Shown: positions 21,372 to 30,606 of the stretch, one piece after another | Position numbering within the stretch: position 1 is the stretch's first letter | Layout: each line of letters begins with the position of its first letter | NCBI GenBank assembly: GCA_015499995.1 | Contig: JADNRV010000041.1 | Coordinates: forward strand, 1 to 64,000 | Length of the DNA stretch: 64,000 nt | Direction: 5' to 3' | From: Flammula alnicola | Lineage: Eukaryota > Basidiomycota > Agaricomycetes > Agaricales > Strophariaceae | Program-made: the position numbers and the translations under genes | Notes under the pieces: model-generated | The model's database searches: none | The model's input: the letters and a program-made list of their open reading frames with translations, nothing else | Told to the model about the DNA's origin: nothing

Positions 21372-21640
21372 GGCTCTCCCCACTTCGTTGGCAAACTTGA
21401 CGTTGTCGTTACACCATGGTGGGTCCTCCAGAAGATGCGTGCAATAGACTCAGAGAGTCACAAGCGAAGCCATGCAATGAACACAGCTGCAGCCCTCATG
21501 GGATTTATCGCACCAAATTGGAAACACCTGCGGGCACTAGGTCTTGGGCCAAGGCTCCAACCGCACCTAGGATCACCCCCCATCTGAAGTCCCTCATCCG
21601 ACTCCGGCTTGAGGCTGGTTGAACGCAAACGCACTAGGGT
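21372..21640 (-). mobile_element. LINE 3' UTR/C-terminus fragment, minus strand
   Basis: The complement of the LINE region around the ORF2 stop (compare 9520-9780): CTCTCCCCACTTCGTTGGCAAAC through CTCATCCGACTCCGGC. There is no poly(A) at its left end, where the copia LTR begins, so the LTR probably landed in it or recombination removed the tail. Confidence 0.8.
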
Positions 21641-21795
21641 TTGTTAAGTAGTGACCTGTCACACTACTTGATTATAGTTAGGACTCCTGGTATTCACCTA
21701 ATGCGGTCACACTGCAGGCTAAGTGTCACTATGCATTGTGGTACTATGTCCATCCTTGGGTATAACTATTATATCCAACTCTAATATAACTAAGA

Positions 21796-21868
21796 CCAGA
21801 TAGCTCAGTGGTTAGACATCTCTCCTTTTCCAGTAACTACTACGGTCGACCGTGGGAACAAACTGAGC
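21796..21868 (+). other. tRNA-like segment in the LINE C 5' UTR
   Basis: GATAGCTCAGTGGTTAGAC resembles a tRNA D-arm and pol III A box. About 40 nt downstream, ACGGTCGACCGT could be a degenerate T-arm, but the canonical GGTTCGANTCC B box is absent. The following sequence is shared with the 5' UTR of LINE E (55965-56040), so this is part of the LINE leader and not a tRNA gene. Confidence 0.35.
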
Positions 21869-21937
21869 AACTAGCAACATCATCCCCCACAGCATCACAC
21901 CGTCGAGCGCTCTTGGACACTTTAGTACTAGCAAGCA

Positions 21938-22396
21938 ATGCCACCTAAACTACCCCCTATCCTCAAAGTTAGTAGCGGGCGATCGGGTAGATCGCCCGCT
22001 ACTCCCTCTGCTGCTGATCTGCTGGCTGGTCTGACCCCAGCGGAGAAGCGTGCTGCACAAGAGGCCTTCCTTGCATCGTTAGCCCCTTCCACCACTGTGT
22101 CTGTCCAGGCAGTGCAGTCTACTGCATCTCCCTCTCCCCAGAGGCAGGTGTATGCATCTCCAGTTCCTCAGCAGGTGAGGCAACTCACTCCGAGGCCTGA
22201 TCGACCCCGATCGAGATCCTCGATTATCCACGATGACAGTGAGGTGCCCTACGGTGAAGAGGGCAATCCTGGTGATGGAGACGAGGACATGTATAGGGAG
22301 GAAGCCCCCCCTGCAGGTCCTTCTACCCGTGATAGCACCACTGCACCTCCAGAGACAGATGACGAGGTGATGCATCAACTCTCTGAGTCTCTTTAG
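21938..22396 (+). CDS. LINE C ORF1, N-terminal part
   Basis: The ATG at 21938 starts MPPKLPPILKVSSGRSGRS. The protein is Ser/Pro-rich with SPSPQRQVYASPVPQQVRQ, closely parallel to LINE E (SPSPQRQMYLSTVPQQQRE at about 56230). No folded domain is recognised here; disordered N-termini are usual in LINE ORF1. It ends in TAG at 22394-22396, immediately followed by ATG. LINE E has the same stop-then-ATG layout at its own break. Confidence 0.65.
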   Translation: MPPKLPPILKVSSGRSGRSPATPSAADLLAGLTPAEKRAAQEAFLASLAPSTTVSVQAVQSTASPSPQRQVYASPVPQQVRQLTPRPDRPRSRSSIIHDDSEVPYGEEGNPGDGDEDMYREEAPPAGPSTRDSTTAPPETDDEVMHQLSESL

Positions 22397-24050
22397 ATGG
22401 CATCATCCTGGTTTCGTCGCTCCGGTGGTGAGGCTTTGGATGGTGCTGGATCAGAGGTCTCTTGACCTCTTGCCTCGTCCATCGTTGGGTTTATCTCAGC
22501 AGTATACACATCTTCTGGTGGGAAGCCATCACACTCAACGTGGACAGTAATCGCACTGTCCACGAACTTACTTCTACAGTTGTGGCCTTGGTCTCCCCTC
22601 ATGAGGAGACGATTCATGCCTCCACAGCCTCCATCCTCCCTGGTGCTTCCAGGTCAGGTCCTATGGACACTGACATGGACACTGGGATGTCATCTGCAAC
22701 CCCCGCCCCCCGCAGGAGTATTGGGAAGGCTAGGGTGCCAGCGTTCAAAGTGCCATCAGGTGTAGCGGCACCCTCAGAGTCGCACCTTCAGCTGCGCCCC
22801 CGAGGGCTGCCCCTGCCTCCCGTCAGCCTCGCAAGAGGCCAGCAGATTCCTACTTGAGGCCTCCGCCTCCTCTTCCTCCTCGGCCAGCTGGCTGGAAGAG
22901 CAGTCGTCAGAGCTATGCTCAGATGGCTGCCGCCAATCCGCTGTCCCAGAGGAACCACACCATGGGCCCTGGTGCCTTTGGTGGTGGCCCCCCTCATTAT
23001 GCACCTGTGCCTCGGGTCCCCACCATGCAGGCCGAACTCTCTGGCAACAAACGACTCACCTCGTACCCAATGGGTATGCTGCCTGCGAAGAAGCAGAAGG
23101 CTGCCCCATTGTTTACTTCTTCTGGACCTACTCGCAAGCAGGTCTTGATTCAATACTCCGGCCCTGGGGCTCGCCCCAAGGATTCCAAAATCGTCGAACT
23201 TTGTGACAAGATTGACAAAGGACTTCGGGATGCGGCCAGGACCCAAAGTCGGGTACTGTCTGCCTCTCATGCGTATGAGGGTATATCCCTCGCTACTTTG
23301 GGTGTGGCCAATGAGGCCGACCTCAATGTCATCCGTGGCTTCGTCCATGCTATCACCCCTACATCTGACACTCTTGACATGTGGGTTGAGCTCCCCACCT
23401 CGAAGTCTTACCTCAAGGCTCTCAATCTCCCTGCCTTTAGTGACTATGTCACTAGAGTCTCCACCACCAGTGACGAGGTGAAGATGGCGATGCTCACCTC
23501 TCCTCTCGCCATCAATATCATGCTCGCGGGCCCCCCTTGCATCATTCGCAATTCGAAGACGAGCACTACTGCTCACGCCTTTTTTGAAATCTACGACTCG
23601 CAATCGGGTCAACGCGTGAAGTGTCTTATCAACAAGACCTTCATGTTCCGCAGTAGGGTGATTTTGATTCTCCCAGCCACTGTCAGCATTGGTGTCCCCC
23701 TCTGCACTCCTTGCTGGAGGTGAGGCCATCTGAAGAACTCTTGCAGGGCGCCCCAACCAAGGTGCGCTTGCTGCACCAAACCACACAAGGCCGATGTTCA
23801 TCGCATCGCTGCCTCGTGCTGCAAACCTCACCCAGAGGCTAAGCCCCCAACCAAAGGCACTCCACTTGGTATGGACTGCCCCCACTCTGCGCGGTGCCCT
23901 TCATGCCACAAAGATTATTGGGCCTCTTCGAGCAAGTGCTCATTCTGGCGTCACCACTTTGATCGTGAATGGATCACTGCGAAATATGCTGAGGTACGTG
24001 ATTTCTGGTTAAATTGTCATCCCACCCCTCACTCACACAACATAGCTTAA
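22397..24050 (+). pseudogene. LINE C ORF1, C-terminal part
   Basis: After a low-conservation linker with frameshifts, the frame 22854-23723 is continuous: RPAGWKSSRQSYAQMAAANP, then GPTRKQVLIQYSGPG, LDMWVELPTSKSYLKALNLP and INKTFMFRSRV. It then meets TGA in CWR-stop-GH (TGG in copies A and D). The zinc knuckles continue in frame (CRAPQPRCACCTKPHKADVHRIAASCC). The end is NIA-TAA at 24048-24050, overlapping the ORF2 ATG. It would bind LINE RNA. Confidence 0.75.
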
Positions 24051-25714
24051 TGCCAGTACAACCCATGCTGGATGAGGTGTGGGTTTTGAGCTGGAATGTG
24101 GCCAGGGATGGGATGTCCCTGGATGTAATACTATCAACTTGTAACAACATCTATGATATTATATTCGTGCAAGAACCCCCTTGGCGACACATAAGGACCG
24201 CCCTGTCTGCTAAAACCAGAAAGGGCGAGGATGTCATTGGCGCACCGAACTACCCAGATTGGCTGGCAATGGTCCGTGCACCTACTATCGCAGACGAGCA
24301 ACCCCGCGTTATGACCTATGTTTCGACTAGGCTAGCCTGGTATTGCCCGACGTTATGAAGGGATGTGATCGATCACCCTGATATACAGGTCCTGTCACTC
24401 TCAACAAGTGCTGAGACCTTCTTACTGATGAATGTCTACTCTGATGTGGATCATGGGGCCATTAATTGGCTCAAGAACCACGATCATGCACTTCCTCACT
24501 TCCTTTACATGGGTGGGGATTTTAATGCACACTCCGAGGACTGGGACAAAGGTCACAGTGGTCGGGAGGGCTGCGCTCTCTCACTGCAGCAATCTGCTGC
24601 TATTCTTGGGCTTGAGCTGGCTGCCTTTGGCAATCCAGGGCCCACGCATATTCCCAGAGATCCCACTAAGCGTAAAACAGTGATTGATCTGGCCTTTGTC
24701 CCACCCAACCAGGTGATCGACAGTACTGTTGTCCGCTGCCCAGATTCGCGCGCGCTGTACGCTCCCCTGCGAGCACCCGTTTATCTTTTGCTTATGTAGA
24801 GCAGCATACATTTGTATTAGGTAGACACCCGGACTGCTATCGTGCACCGGTTAAATAAATTGTTGATTTAAAAAAAAAAAAAAAAAAAAAAAAGACATTC
24901 AACTCAAGTCAGACCATATTCCTATTGCGACTACATTGAACATCTCTCCTGTTAGATTCTATCAGTTCTGGGCTTTGGGCCATTGATCTGACTGCCCCTC
25001 TGAACACCGAGGATCAGATCGAGGCTGCTGCGCAAGCAGTGGCATTGGTCTTCTCCACAGCATGGGATTCCCATGCCAAGGAGTCCTTCGTTACCCAGCG
25101 ATCTAAGCCCTGGTGGACCCAGGAGTGCTCAGATGCCCTTGACATGTTCTGGCGTAGTCGCCTACCCGAGGACTGGAAATCTTTTTGGAAGACTGTCCGA
25201 GAGATCAAGCACAAATTCTTTGATCATCAGATCCATGAAATCACGTCTGCTAACAAGCGCCCATGGGACCTCATGAATTGGGTCCAGCAGTGCAAACTTC
25301 CTCCCTGTGAGGCTCTCCACTATCATGGCAAACCTTGCAATGATATGCCCGCACTCTGGAACATGCTTCACGGTACTTACAACTCTGCCTCTGACAGAGT
25401 GTTTGATGCCAATTTGTTGAACTCTCTCCCTACTCTGCCTGTTAGGGAGTGGGTTCACTTTTCCACGCTGGAACTCACAGAGGTCCTCTCTGCATGTTCT
25501 GGTCTGTCCGCTCCGGGTCCAGATCATGTCAACTGGTCCCACCTGAAGGGGATAGTACGTCGCGACCCTCACTCTGTTGAGGTTCTCCTTTCAGTGGCTA
25601 ATGCCTGCATGCGTGTGGGTTATTAGCCATCAGTTTTTAAGGATTCGCTTTTGGTAATTATATCCAAACCGAATAAGCCATCCTATTCTGTGCCGAAGAC
25701 ATTCAGGCCCATTG
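24050..25714 (+). pseudogene. LINE C ORF2, endonuclease and start of RT, broken
   Basis: It starts at the ATG in TAATG. Endonuclease motifs: SWNVARDG, FVQEPPW, GGDFNAHSEDWD. The frame is lost near 24355 (YCPTL stop), reopens with IDHPDIQVLSLS, is interrupted by a LINE tail at 24745, resumes with DIQLKSDHIPI at 24894 (catalytic His), then loses sequence around 24955. The RT lead-in reads MNWVQQCKLPPCEAL and GPDHVNWSHLKG. A TAG at 25624 follows before the LTR boundary. Confidence 0.8.
24745..24893 (+). mobile_element. 149-bp LINE 3'-end insertion
   Basis: TTCGCGCGCGCTGTACGC... through TTGTATTAGGTAGAC, GTTGATTTAAA and 24 A's interrupts the endonuclease domain between CCCAGA and GACATTCAAC. Other copies read CCCGGACATTCAAC there. 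Only the last part of the 3' UTR was copied. Any target duplication is at most about 3 bp (AGA/GA). Confidence 0.85.
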
Positions 25715-26093
25715 TGTTAAAGGTGGCAAGCGCAGGAACATGTGATGCAGCTGTGCGCCTAATATGAGCAACTCGAAGCGAGGGACACAGGAGCTACCGT
25801 GAGCTGAAGTCCAGAGTGAGTAACTAATCATATTGAGCAAAGTACTAACTACTTGCCTGAAGTCCAGAGTGAGTAACTAAGGACTTCTGGCAAATGTCAA
25901 AAGACTTTATATACTAAATAGAAAGGATCTAGAAATGATCTGGAGATCATCTAGAGATGATCTAGAACTTGATAAGAATCTAATCTACAAATGCACAACA
26001 AGTGAAAAGGAGGAAGTGCAGATAAGAGATAAGATAACAGATAAGATAAGATAAGATAAGATAACTTGGAGACATGTGCAGGCAGTTTTAACA
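25715..26093 (-). mobile_element. Copia 3' LTR
   Basis: On the minus strand it runs from TGTTAAAACTGCCTGCACATG to CCACCTTTAACA. The purine-rich GGGGGGA directly before it (26094-26100 complement) is the likely second-strand primer. TATATAAAG is present on the minus strand at about 25905. It pairs with the LTR at 20905-21371 but lacks that one's 22-bp expansion. The left side abuts LINE C sequence. Confidence 0.88.
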
Positions 26094-26164
26094 TCCCCCC
26101 GTGATCTCACAAGTCTCCAAAGTAGACTACAGAGTCCATAGATAAAAGGAAAAGTAGAAAGAGA

Positions 26165-26614
26165 CTAAGGCCTAATGCCCATTTGGTCTCTACAAAATTG
26201 AACCTTGGGAGCAGGGAGTGGTTTGGTAAGAATATCTGTAATTTGTTCTGCAGTAGGAAAATAAGAAGGGGCAATGCGTTTGTCATTAACAGCATCCCTA
26301 AGCCAGTAAAAGCGCAGATCCAAGTGTTTCATGCGCCCATGATGCTCAGGATTCTTGGACACACTGATAGCAGACTGATTGTCCATGTGTAAAGTAGATG
26401 GCTGGTCAACAATATAGCCAAATTCACCAAGGATATTGTGCATCCAGGCAATCTCCTTGCCAGCTTCAACTGCAGCCACATACTCAGATTCAGTAGTGGA
26501 CAAAGTAACTAGACTTTGCAGTTTACTGCCCCAGCCAATAGCACCACCAGCCATCATAGTCACATAACCACCAGTAGAGCGGCCAGTGTCAATGCAATCA
26601 CCATGAGCAGCATC
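26165..26614 (-). pseudogene. Copia RNase H, C-terminal part
   Basis: Reads DCIDTGRSTGGYVTMMAGGAIGWGSKLQSLVTLS, then TTESEYVAAVEAGKEIAW (catalytic Glu), HMDNQSAISVSKNPEHHGRMKHLDLRFYWLRD, and ends ADILTKPLPAPK-like (TDILTKPLPAPKVQF), all signature copia RNase H words. With the insertion removed it joins the block at 27744 within SDAAHG|DCIDTG in one frame, so this end of the polyprotein may have been intact before the insertion. Confidence 0.88.
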
Positions 26615-26711
26615 GGGGCCACAGTAGCCCAGTGGTCTCGATCACTAAAGACCTGTTGAGGTGGCTGTGCAGCTGCTGGAAAGGTTGCGGGTTCGATTCC
26701 TGCTCACCCCT
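26615..26711 (+). promoter_or_regulatory. tRNA-like head with pol III A and B boxes
   Basis: A box TAGCCCAGTGG at 26625-26635; B box GGTTCGATTCC at 26690-26700, both perfect matches to the tRNA consensus. GGGG at 26615 can pair with CCCC at 26707-26710 as an acceptor stem, and GCGGG/CCTGC as a T-stem. About 55 nt between the boxes suggests a long variable arm. It would serve as an internal pol III promoter, as in tRNA-derived SINEs. Confidence 0.65.
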
Positions 26712-27728
26712 TCTACCTGATTACAAAGGAAGGAGTTTGTGACAAACAGTTGGTTACTGTCACAATCGGTACTGTATTCGGTAAACGGATACAGGACTAA
26801 GGCTGGTCGTCATGATCCTCCGGCCTGTGGGATGCGGATCTCTGGGCCTGGCAAGCCTACGGCATATCGGGGGGGAACGATCACCGTACCCCAAATTGGC
26901 AGGCTTGATACACCTGTCGTACCCATTGCGGGAGCGAAAGCACAGGGGGCAGTAAGCGGGGGTAGTTATATTTAGAACAAGCCGAACGTCCTGAGAAGGG
27001 CCAGGCCACCCTCCACCGCTGAAGACCGGTCCAGCGCCAACTGGCATAAACTGAGTCGGATGGTTGTTAGTCAGCATCGAAGGGCAGGGTCGATCTGCAA
27101 GCTGTAAAGTGCGGCATCGTTGGTGGCCTCTACCAGGGTCACTCAATGGTTGGGCGAATAGTCCGGGGACCATGAACCGCCTTACTGGGAGGCCGTAGGG
27201 GTTAGCCCCGGGCCGTTGCAGACACTCCGGGGGATATCTCCGCAAGGCTGGCCCCTTGGACCGAGCATACCAATAGGGAAGGTAGCCCGAAATAACTCCA
27301 TGCCGAGACTTGTCTGTCGGATCAGTTCTCGGATGCACAACATGGTTGGTTGCTGGCAAGACAGAGAGTGGGGACAGATGGGGATCCGCGCTGATTGGCT
27401 TAAGCGAACCAGCTGCCCTGCAACGGGAAACCGAGTACTCGGGGCTCTATATGAACTCCCCGGGGAGACGCGAGCCGTAGCGGGCCAGGGCAGTCCCCGG
27501 GGAGACGCGAGCCGTAGCGGGCCAGGGCAGTCCCCTGCGACCCGGCTCGAGTAGAGCACTAAATCCTCTGTCGGTTCACCTGGCTGATTAAGCCAGGTAT
27601 TGAGTCTAAGTTGATTCCGGGTACCAGCGCAAGCTGGCGTCTGCCCCGCAAGGGCGCAAGATGGTAGGGCTTCCCTTCGGGGGGGCCCTATAGCTCGTAA
27701 ATTGCTGATTTTTAAAAAAAAAAAAAAA
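26615..27728 (+). mobile_element. tRNA-headed, LINE-tailed non-autonomous retroelement (SINE-like)
   Basis: It is flanked by the 15-bp duplication ACCATGAGCAGCATC (26600-26614 and 27729-27743) inside a copia RNase H frame that is restored by its removal. The 5' end is a tRNA-like sequence with A and B boxes, and the roughly 1-kb body is GC-rich, structured and has no coding frame. A 37-bp unit (GGGGAGACGCGAGCC... CAGTCCCC) is tandemly doubled at about 27461-27535. The 3' end, AAATTGCTGATTTTTAAA plus poly(A), resembles the LINE terminus (AAATTGTTGATTTAAA), implying mobilisation by the local LINEs. At 1.1 kb it is unusually long for a SINE. Confidence 0.75.
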
Positions 27729-27743
27729 ACCATGAGCAGCATC

Positions 27744-28138
27744 AGAGTAAGTGGTGAACAGCTCAGAGCCAATTTCACCAGAATACTGCAACTTGTACTC
27801 TAAGGTGCCCTTGAGATAGCGGAACAAATGCTTGACAGCAGCCCAATGCCTGGGACCAGGATTGCAGTTAAAGCGTGCCAAATAGGACACAGCATGCGCA
27901 ATATCAGGGCGAGTCATGGTAGCCAAATACTGCAAAGACCCAATAGCACTGAGGTAAGGAGTATTGCGCATAGCTTCCACTTCTGCGGCATTCTGAGGAC
28001 CCATGTCTTTGGACAAGACAGTGCCAGGTGCAATAGGAGTGAGGACAGGATGCGAATCAGTCATACTGTAGCGCTCAAGCATGTCCAGAATGAATTGGCG
28101 CTGATGGAGTGACACAAGATGCTTCTGGCGATCTCTAG
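27744..28138 (-). pseudogene. Copia reverse transcriptase, C-terminal part
   Basis: On the minus strand: HLVSLHQRQFILDMLERYSM, then TPYLSAIGSLQYLATMTRPDIAHAVSYLARF, GPRHWAAVKHLFRYLKGTLEYKLQY and ELFTTYSDAAHG. These are the standard copia RT end and connection motifs (YR..IGSLMYL...TRPDI). The catalytic YVDD is upstream and lost at the junction with LINE D (28139). Confidence 0.88.
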
Positions 28139-29184
28139 TGACTGCCCCAGAGGGACCCCGCCATGGGCCCTGGTGCCTTTGGTGGAGGACCCCCTCGTTA
28201 TCCACCTGCGCCTCGAGTTCCTGCCATGCAGGCGGAGCTCTCAGGCAACAAACAATTTTTGTCGTCTCCGATGGGGCCGTCATCTGCTAAGAAGCAGAAG
28301 ACCACCCCGTCGTTTACTTCATCTGGACCTACTCGCAAGCAGGTCCTCATCCAGTACTCTGGCCCTGGGGAGCACCCCAAGGACAGTAAGATCGTCGAGC
28401 TTCGTGACAAGATCGACAAAGGACTCCGAGGGTATATCCCTCGCTACCTCTGGTGTGGCCAACGAGGCCGACCTCAACATCATCCGTGGATTCGTTCACG
28501 TTATCACCCCCAAATCCGACACTCTTGATGTGTGGGTTGGGCTCCCTACCTCGAAGTCTTATCTCAAGGCTCTCGATCTACCCGCGTTCAGTGATTACAA
28601 CACTAGGACCCCTACCAATGCGACAGAGGTTAAGATGGCAATGCTCGCCTCTCCTCTGTCCATGGATATCATGCTCGCGGGCCCCCCTCGCGTCATCCGC
28701 AACTCGAAGGCGAGCTCCACTGCTCACGCCTTCTTCGAAATCTATGACTCTCAATCGGGTCAACGTGCGAAGCGTCTTATCAACAAGACCTTCATGTTCC
28801 GTGGCAGGGTGATTCTTATTCGCCCAACCATCGTCAGCGCTGGCGTTCCCCTCTGCACTCGTTGCTGGAGGTGGGGCCACCCGAAATCTGCATGCAAAGC
28901 GCGCCAGCCAATCTGCGCCCGCTGCTCTGGACCTCACGAGGCCGACGTTCATCGCATCGCCGCCTTGTGCTGCAAACCCCACCCGGAGGCTAAGCCCCTG
29001 ACCAAAGGCACTCCGCTTGGTACGGACTGCCCCCACTTTGCGCAAAGATCATTGGGCCTCTTCGAGCCACTGCTCGTTTTGGCGTCACCGCTTCGACCGA
29101 CCTTGGATCGAGGCTAAATATGCTGAGGTACGTGATTTTTGGCTAAATCGTCATCCCACCCATCGCTCACATAACGTAGCTTAA
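28139..29184 (+). pseudogene. LINE D ORF1, C-terminal part
   Basis: GPTRKQVLIQYSGPG, VWVGLPTSKSYLKALDLP and INKTFMFRGRV match copies C and E. Zinc knuckles: CTRCWRWGHPKSAC and CARCSGPHEADVHRIAALCC, with tryptophan intact where C and E have TGA. A deletion near 28428 removes the RVLSASHAYE segment. A frameshift near 29040 precedes the NVA-TAA end at 29182-29184. Confidence 0.78.
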
Positions 29185-30574
29185 TGCCAGTACAACCCAT
29201 GCTGGATGAGGTGCGGGTGCTGAGTTGGAACGTGGCCAGGGACGGGATGTCCCTGGATGTAATTCTATCTACATGTAACAACATATATGATATCATATTC
29301 GTTCAAGAACCCCCTTGGCGACACATAAGGACCGCCCCGTCTGCTAAAACCAGAAAGGGTGAGGATGTCATAGGCGCTCCGAACCACCCAGATTGGCTGG
29401 CAATGGTCCGTGCGCCCACTACTGCTGATGAGCGACCCCGGGTTATGACCTATGTTTCGACTAGGTTGGCCTGGTATCGTCCGTCTATACGAAGGGATGT
29501 GATTGATCACCCCGATATTCAGGTCCTGTCACTTTCAACAAGTGCCGAGACCTTCTTTCTGATGAATGTCTATTCTGACGTGGACCATGGGGCCATTAAT
29601 TGGCTCAAGGCCCACGACTCTACACTTCCTCGTTTCCATTTCATGGGCGGGGACTTTAACGCACACTCTGAGGACTGGGACGAAGGTCACAGTGGTCGGG
29701 AGGGATGCGCTATCTCATTGCAGCAGTCTGCTGCTATTCTTGGGCTTGAACTGGCTGCTTTTGGCAACCCAGGGCCCACGCACATACCAAGAGATCCCAC
29801 CAAGCGTAAAACGGTGATCGATCTGGCTTTCGTCCCACCCAACCAGGTGATCGACCAAACTACTGTCCGATGCCCGGACATTCAACTCAAGTCGGACCAC
29901 ATTCCGATTTCGACCACACTGGACATCTCTCCCGCCCCGTTAGGGGCGGTTCGGATGTCTCTTCCTACTGATGATGTCCGGCATTCATCAATTCTATCAG
30001 CTCGGGGCTTCGGGCTATCGATCTGACTGCCCCTCTTACCACCGAGGAACAGATCGAGGCTGCTGCGCAAGCGGTGGCTTTGGTCTTCTCTTCTGCATGG
30101 GATTCCCATGCTAAAGAGTCCTTTGTTACCTGGCGATCTAAGCCCTGGTGGACCCAGGAATGCTCGGACGCCCTTGACACGTTCCGGCGCAGTCGCCTGC
30201 CCGAGGACTGGAAATCCTTTCAGAAAACCATCCGAGATGTCAAGCGCGAGTTCTTTGATCAACGTATCCATGAAATCGCGTCTGCTAACAAGCGCCCGTG
30301 GGACCTCATGAACTGGGTCCAACAGCGCAAACTTCCTCCTTGTGAGGCTCTCCATTATCGTGGCGAGCCTTGCAACGACATGCCCGCCCTTTGGGACGCG
30401 CTCCACGGTACTTACAACTCTGCGTCTGACAGAGTGTTTGATGCCGATTTGTTGAACTCTCTCCCTACGCTTCCTGTTAGGGAGTGGGTTCGCTTTTCTG
30501 TGCTGGAACTCACGGAGGCTCTCTCTGCGTGTTCTGGTCTATCCGCTCTGGGTCCGGATCATGTCAATTGGTCC
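29184..30574 (+). pseudogene. LINE D ORF2, endonuclease and start of RT
   Basis: The ATG in TAATG starts 280 open codons with every endonuclease motif: SWNVARDG, FVQEPPW, GGDFNAHSEDWD and KSDHIPI. The frame shifts near 29980 (VRHSSILS). The RT lead-in continues at 30074 with RSKPWWTQECSDAL and MNWVQQRKLPPCEAL, and stops at the LINE G insertion. It is one of the best-kept endonuclease domains in the window. Confidence 0.82.
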
Positions 30575-30575
30575 C

Positions 30576-30606
<31 letters not shown>

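Larger units (their letters stand above)
21641..25714 (+). mobile_element. LINE C (Tad1-like), most complete 5' end, truncated by copia
   Basis: It contains a 5' UTR of about 300 bp, ORF1 from 21938, ORF2 from 24050 with endonuclease and the start of RT, and ends in RT at ATTCAGGCCCATTG where a copia LTR starts (25715). A 149-bp LINE 3' end is inserted at 24745-24893. Stops at 22394 and 23721 in ORF1 and frameshifts in ORF2 make it inactive. Confidence 0.88.
25715..28138 (-). mobile_element. Ty1/copia retrotransposon, 3' half
   Basis: On the minus strand: the end of RT (from 28135), RNase H, polypurine tract and 3' LTR (26093-25715). It is inserted in LINE C RT on the left. The right side ends at the start of LINE D, so the 5' half is missing. 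A separate retroelement (26615-27728) interrupts the RNase H coding part. Confidence 0.9.
28139..30574 (+). mobile_element. LINE D (Tad1-like), truncated at both ends
   Basis: It starts inside ORF1 (GPGAFGGGPP) against the copia remnant and ends in RT at GPDHVNWS, where the T-run of LINE G (-) begins. It belongs to the same subfamily as LINE C (ORF2 begins MPVQPMLDEV in both). An internal deletion of about 50 bp near 28428 and several frameshifts are present. Confidence 0.88.

Noticed and set aside
26615..26711. A functional tRNA gene
   Set aside because: The boxes are good but the arm lengths are abnormal, and the sequence is the exact 5' end of a retroelement bounded by a target duplication. 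The tRNA-like spots at 21796 and 61449 have poor stems.
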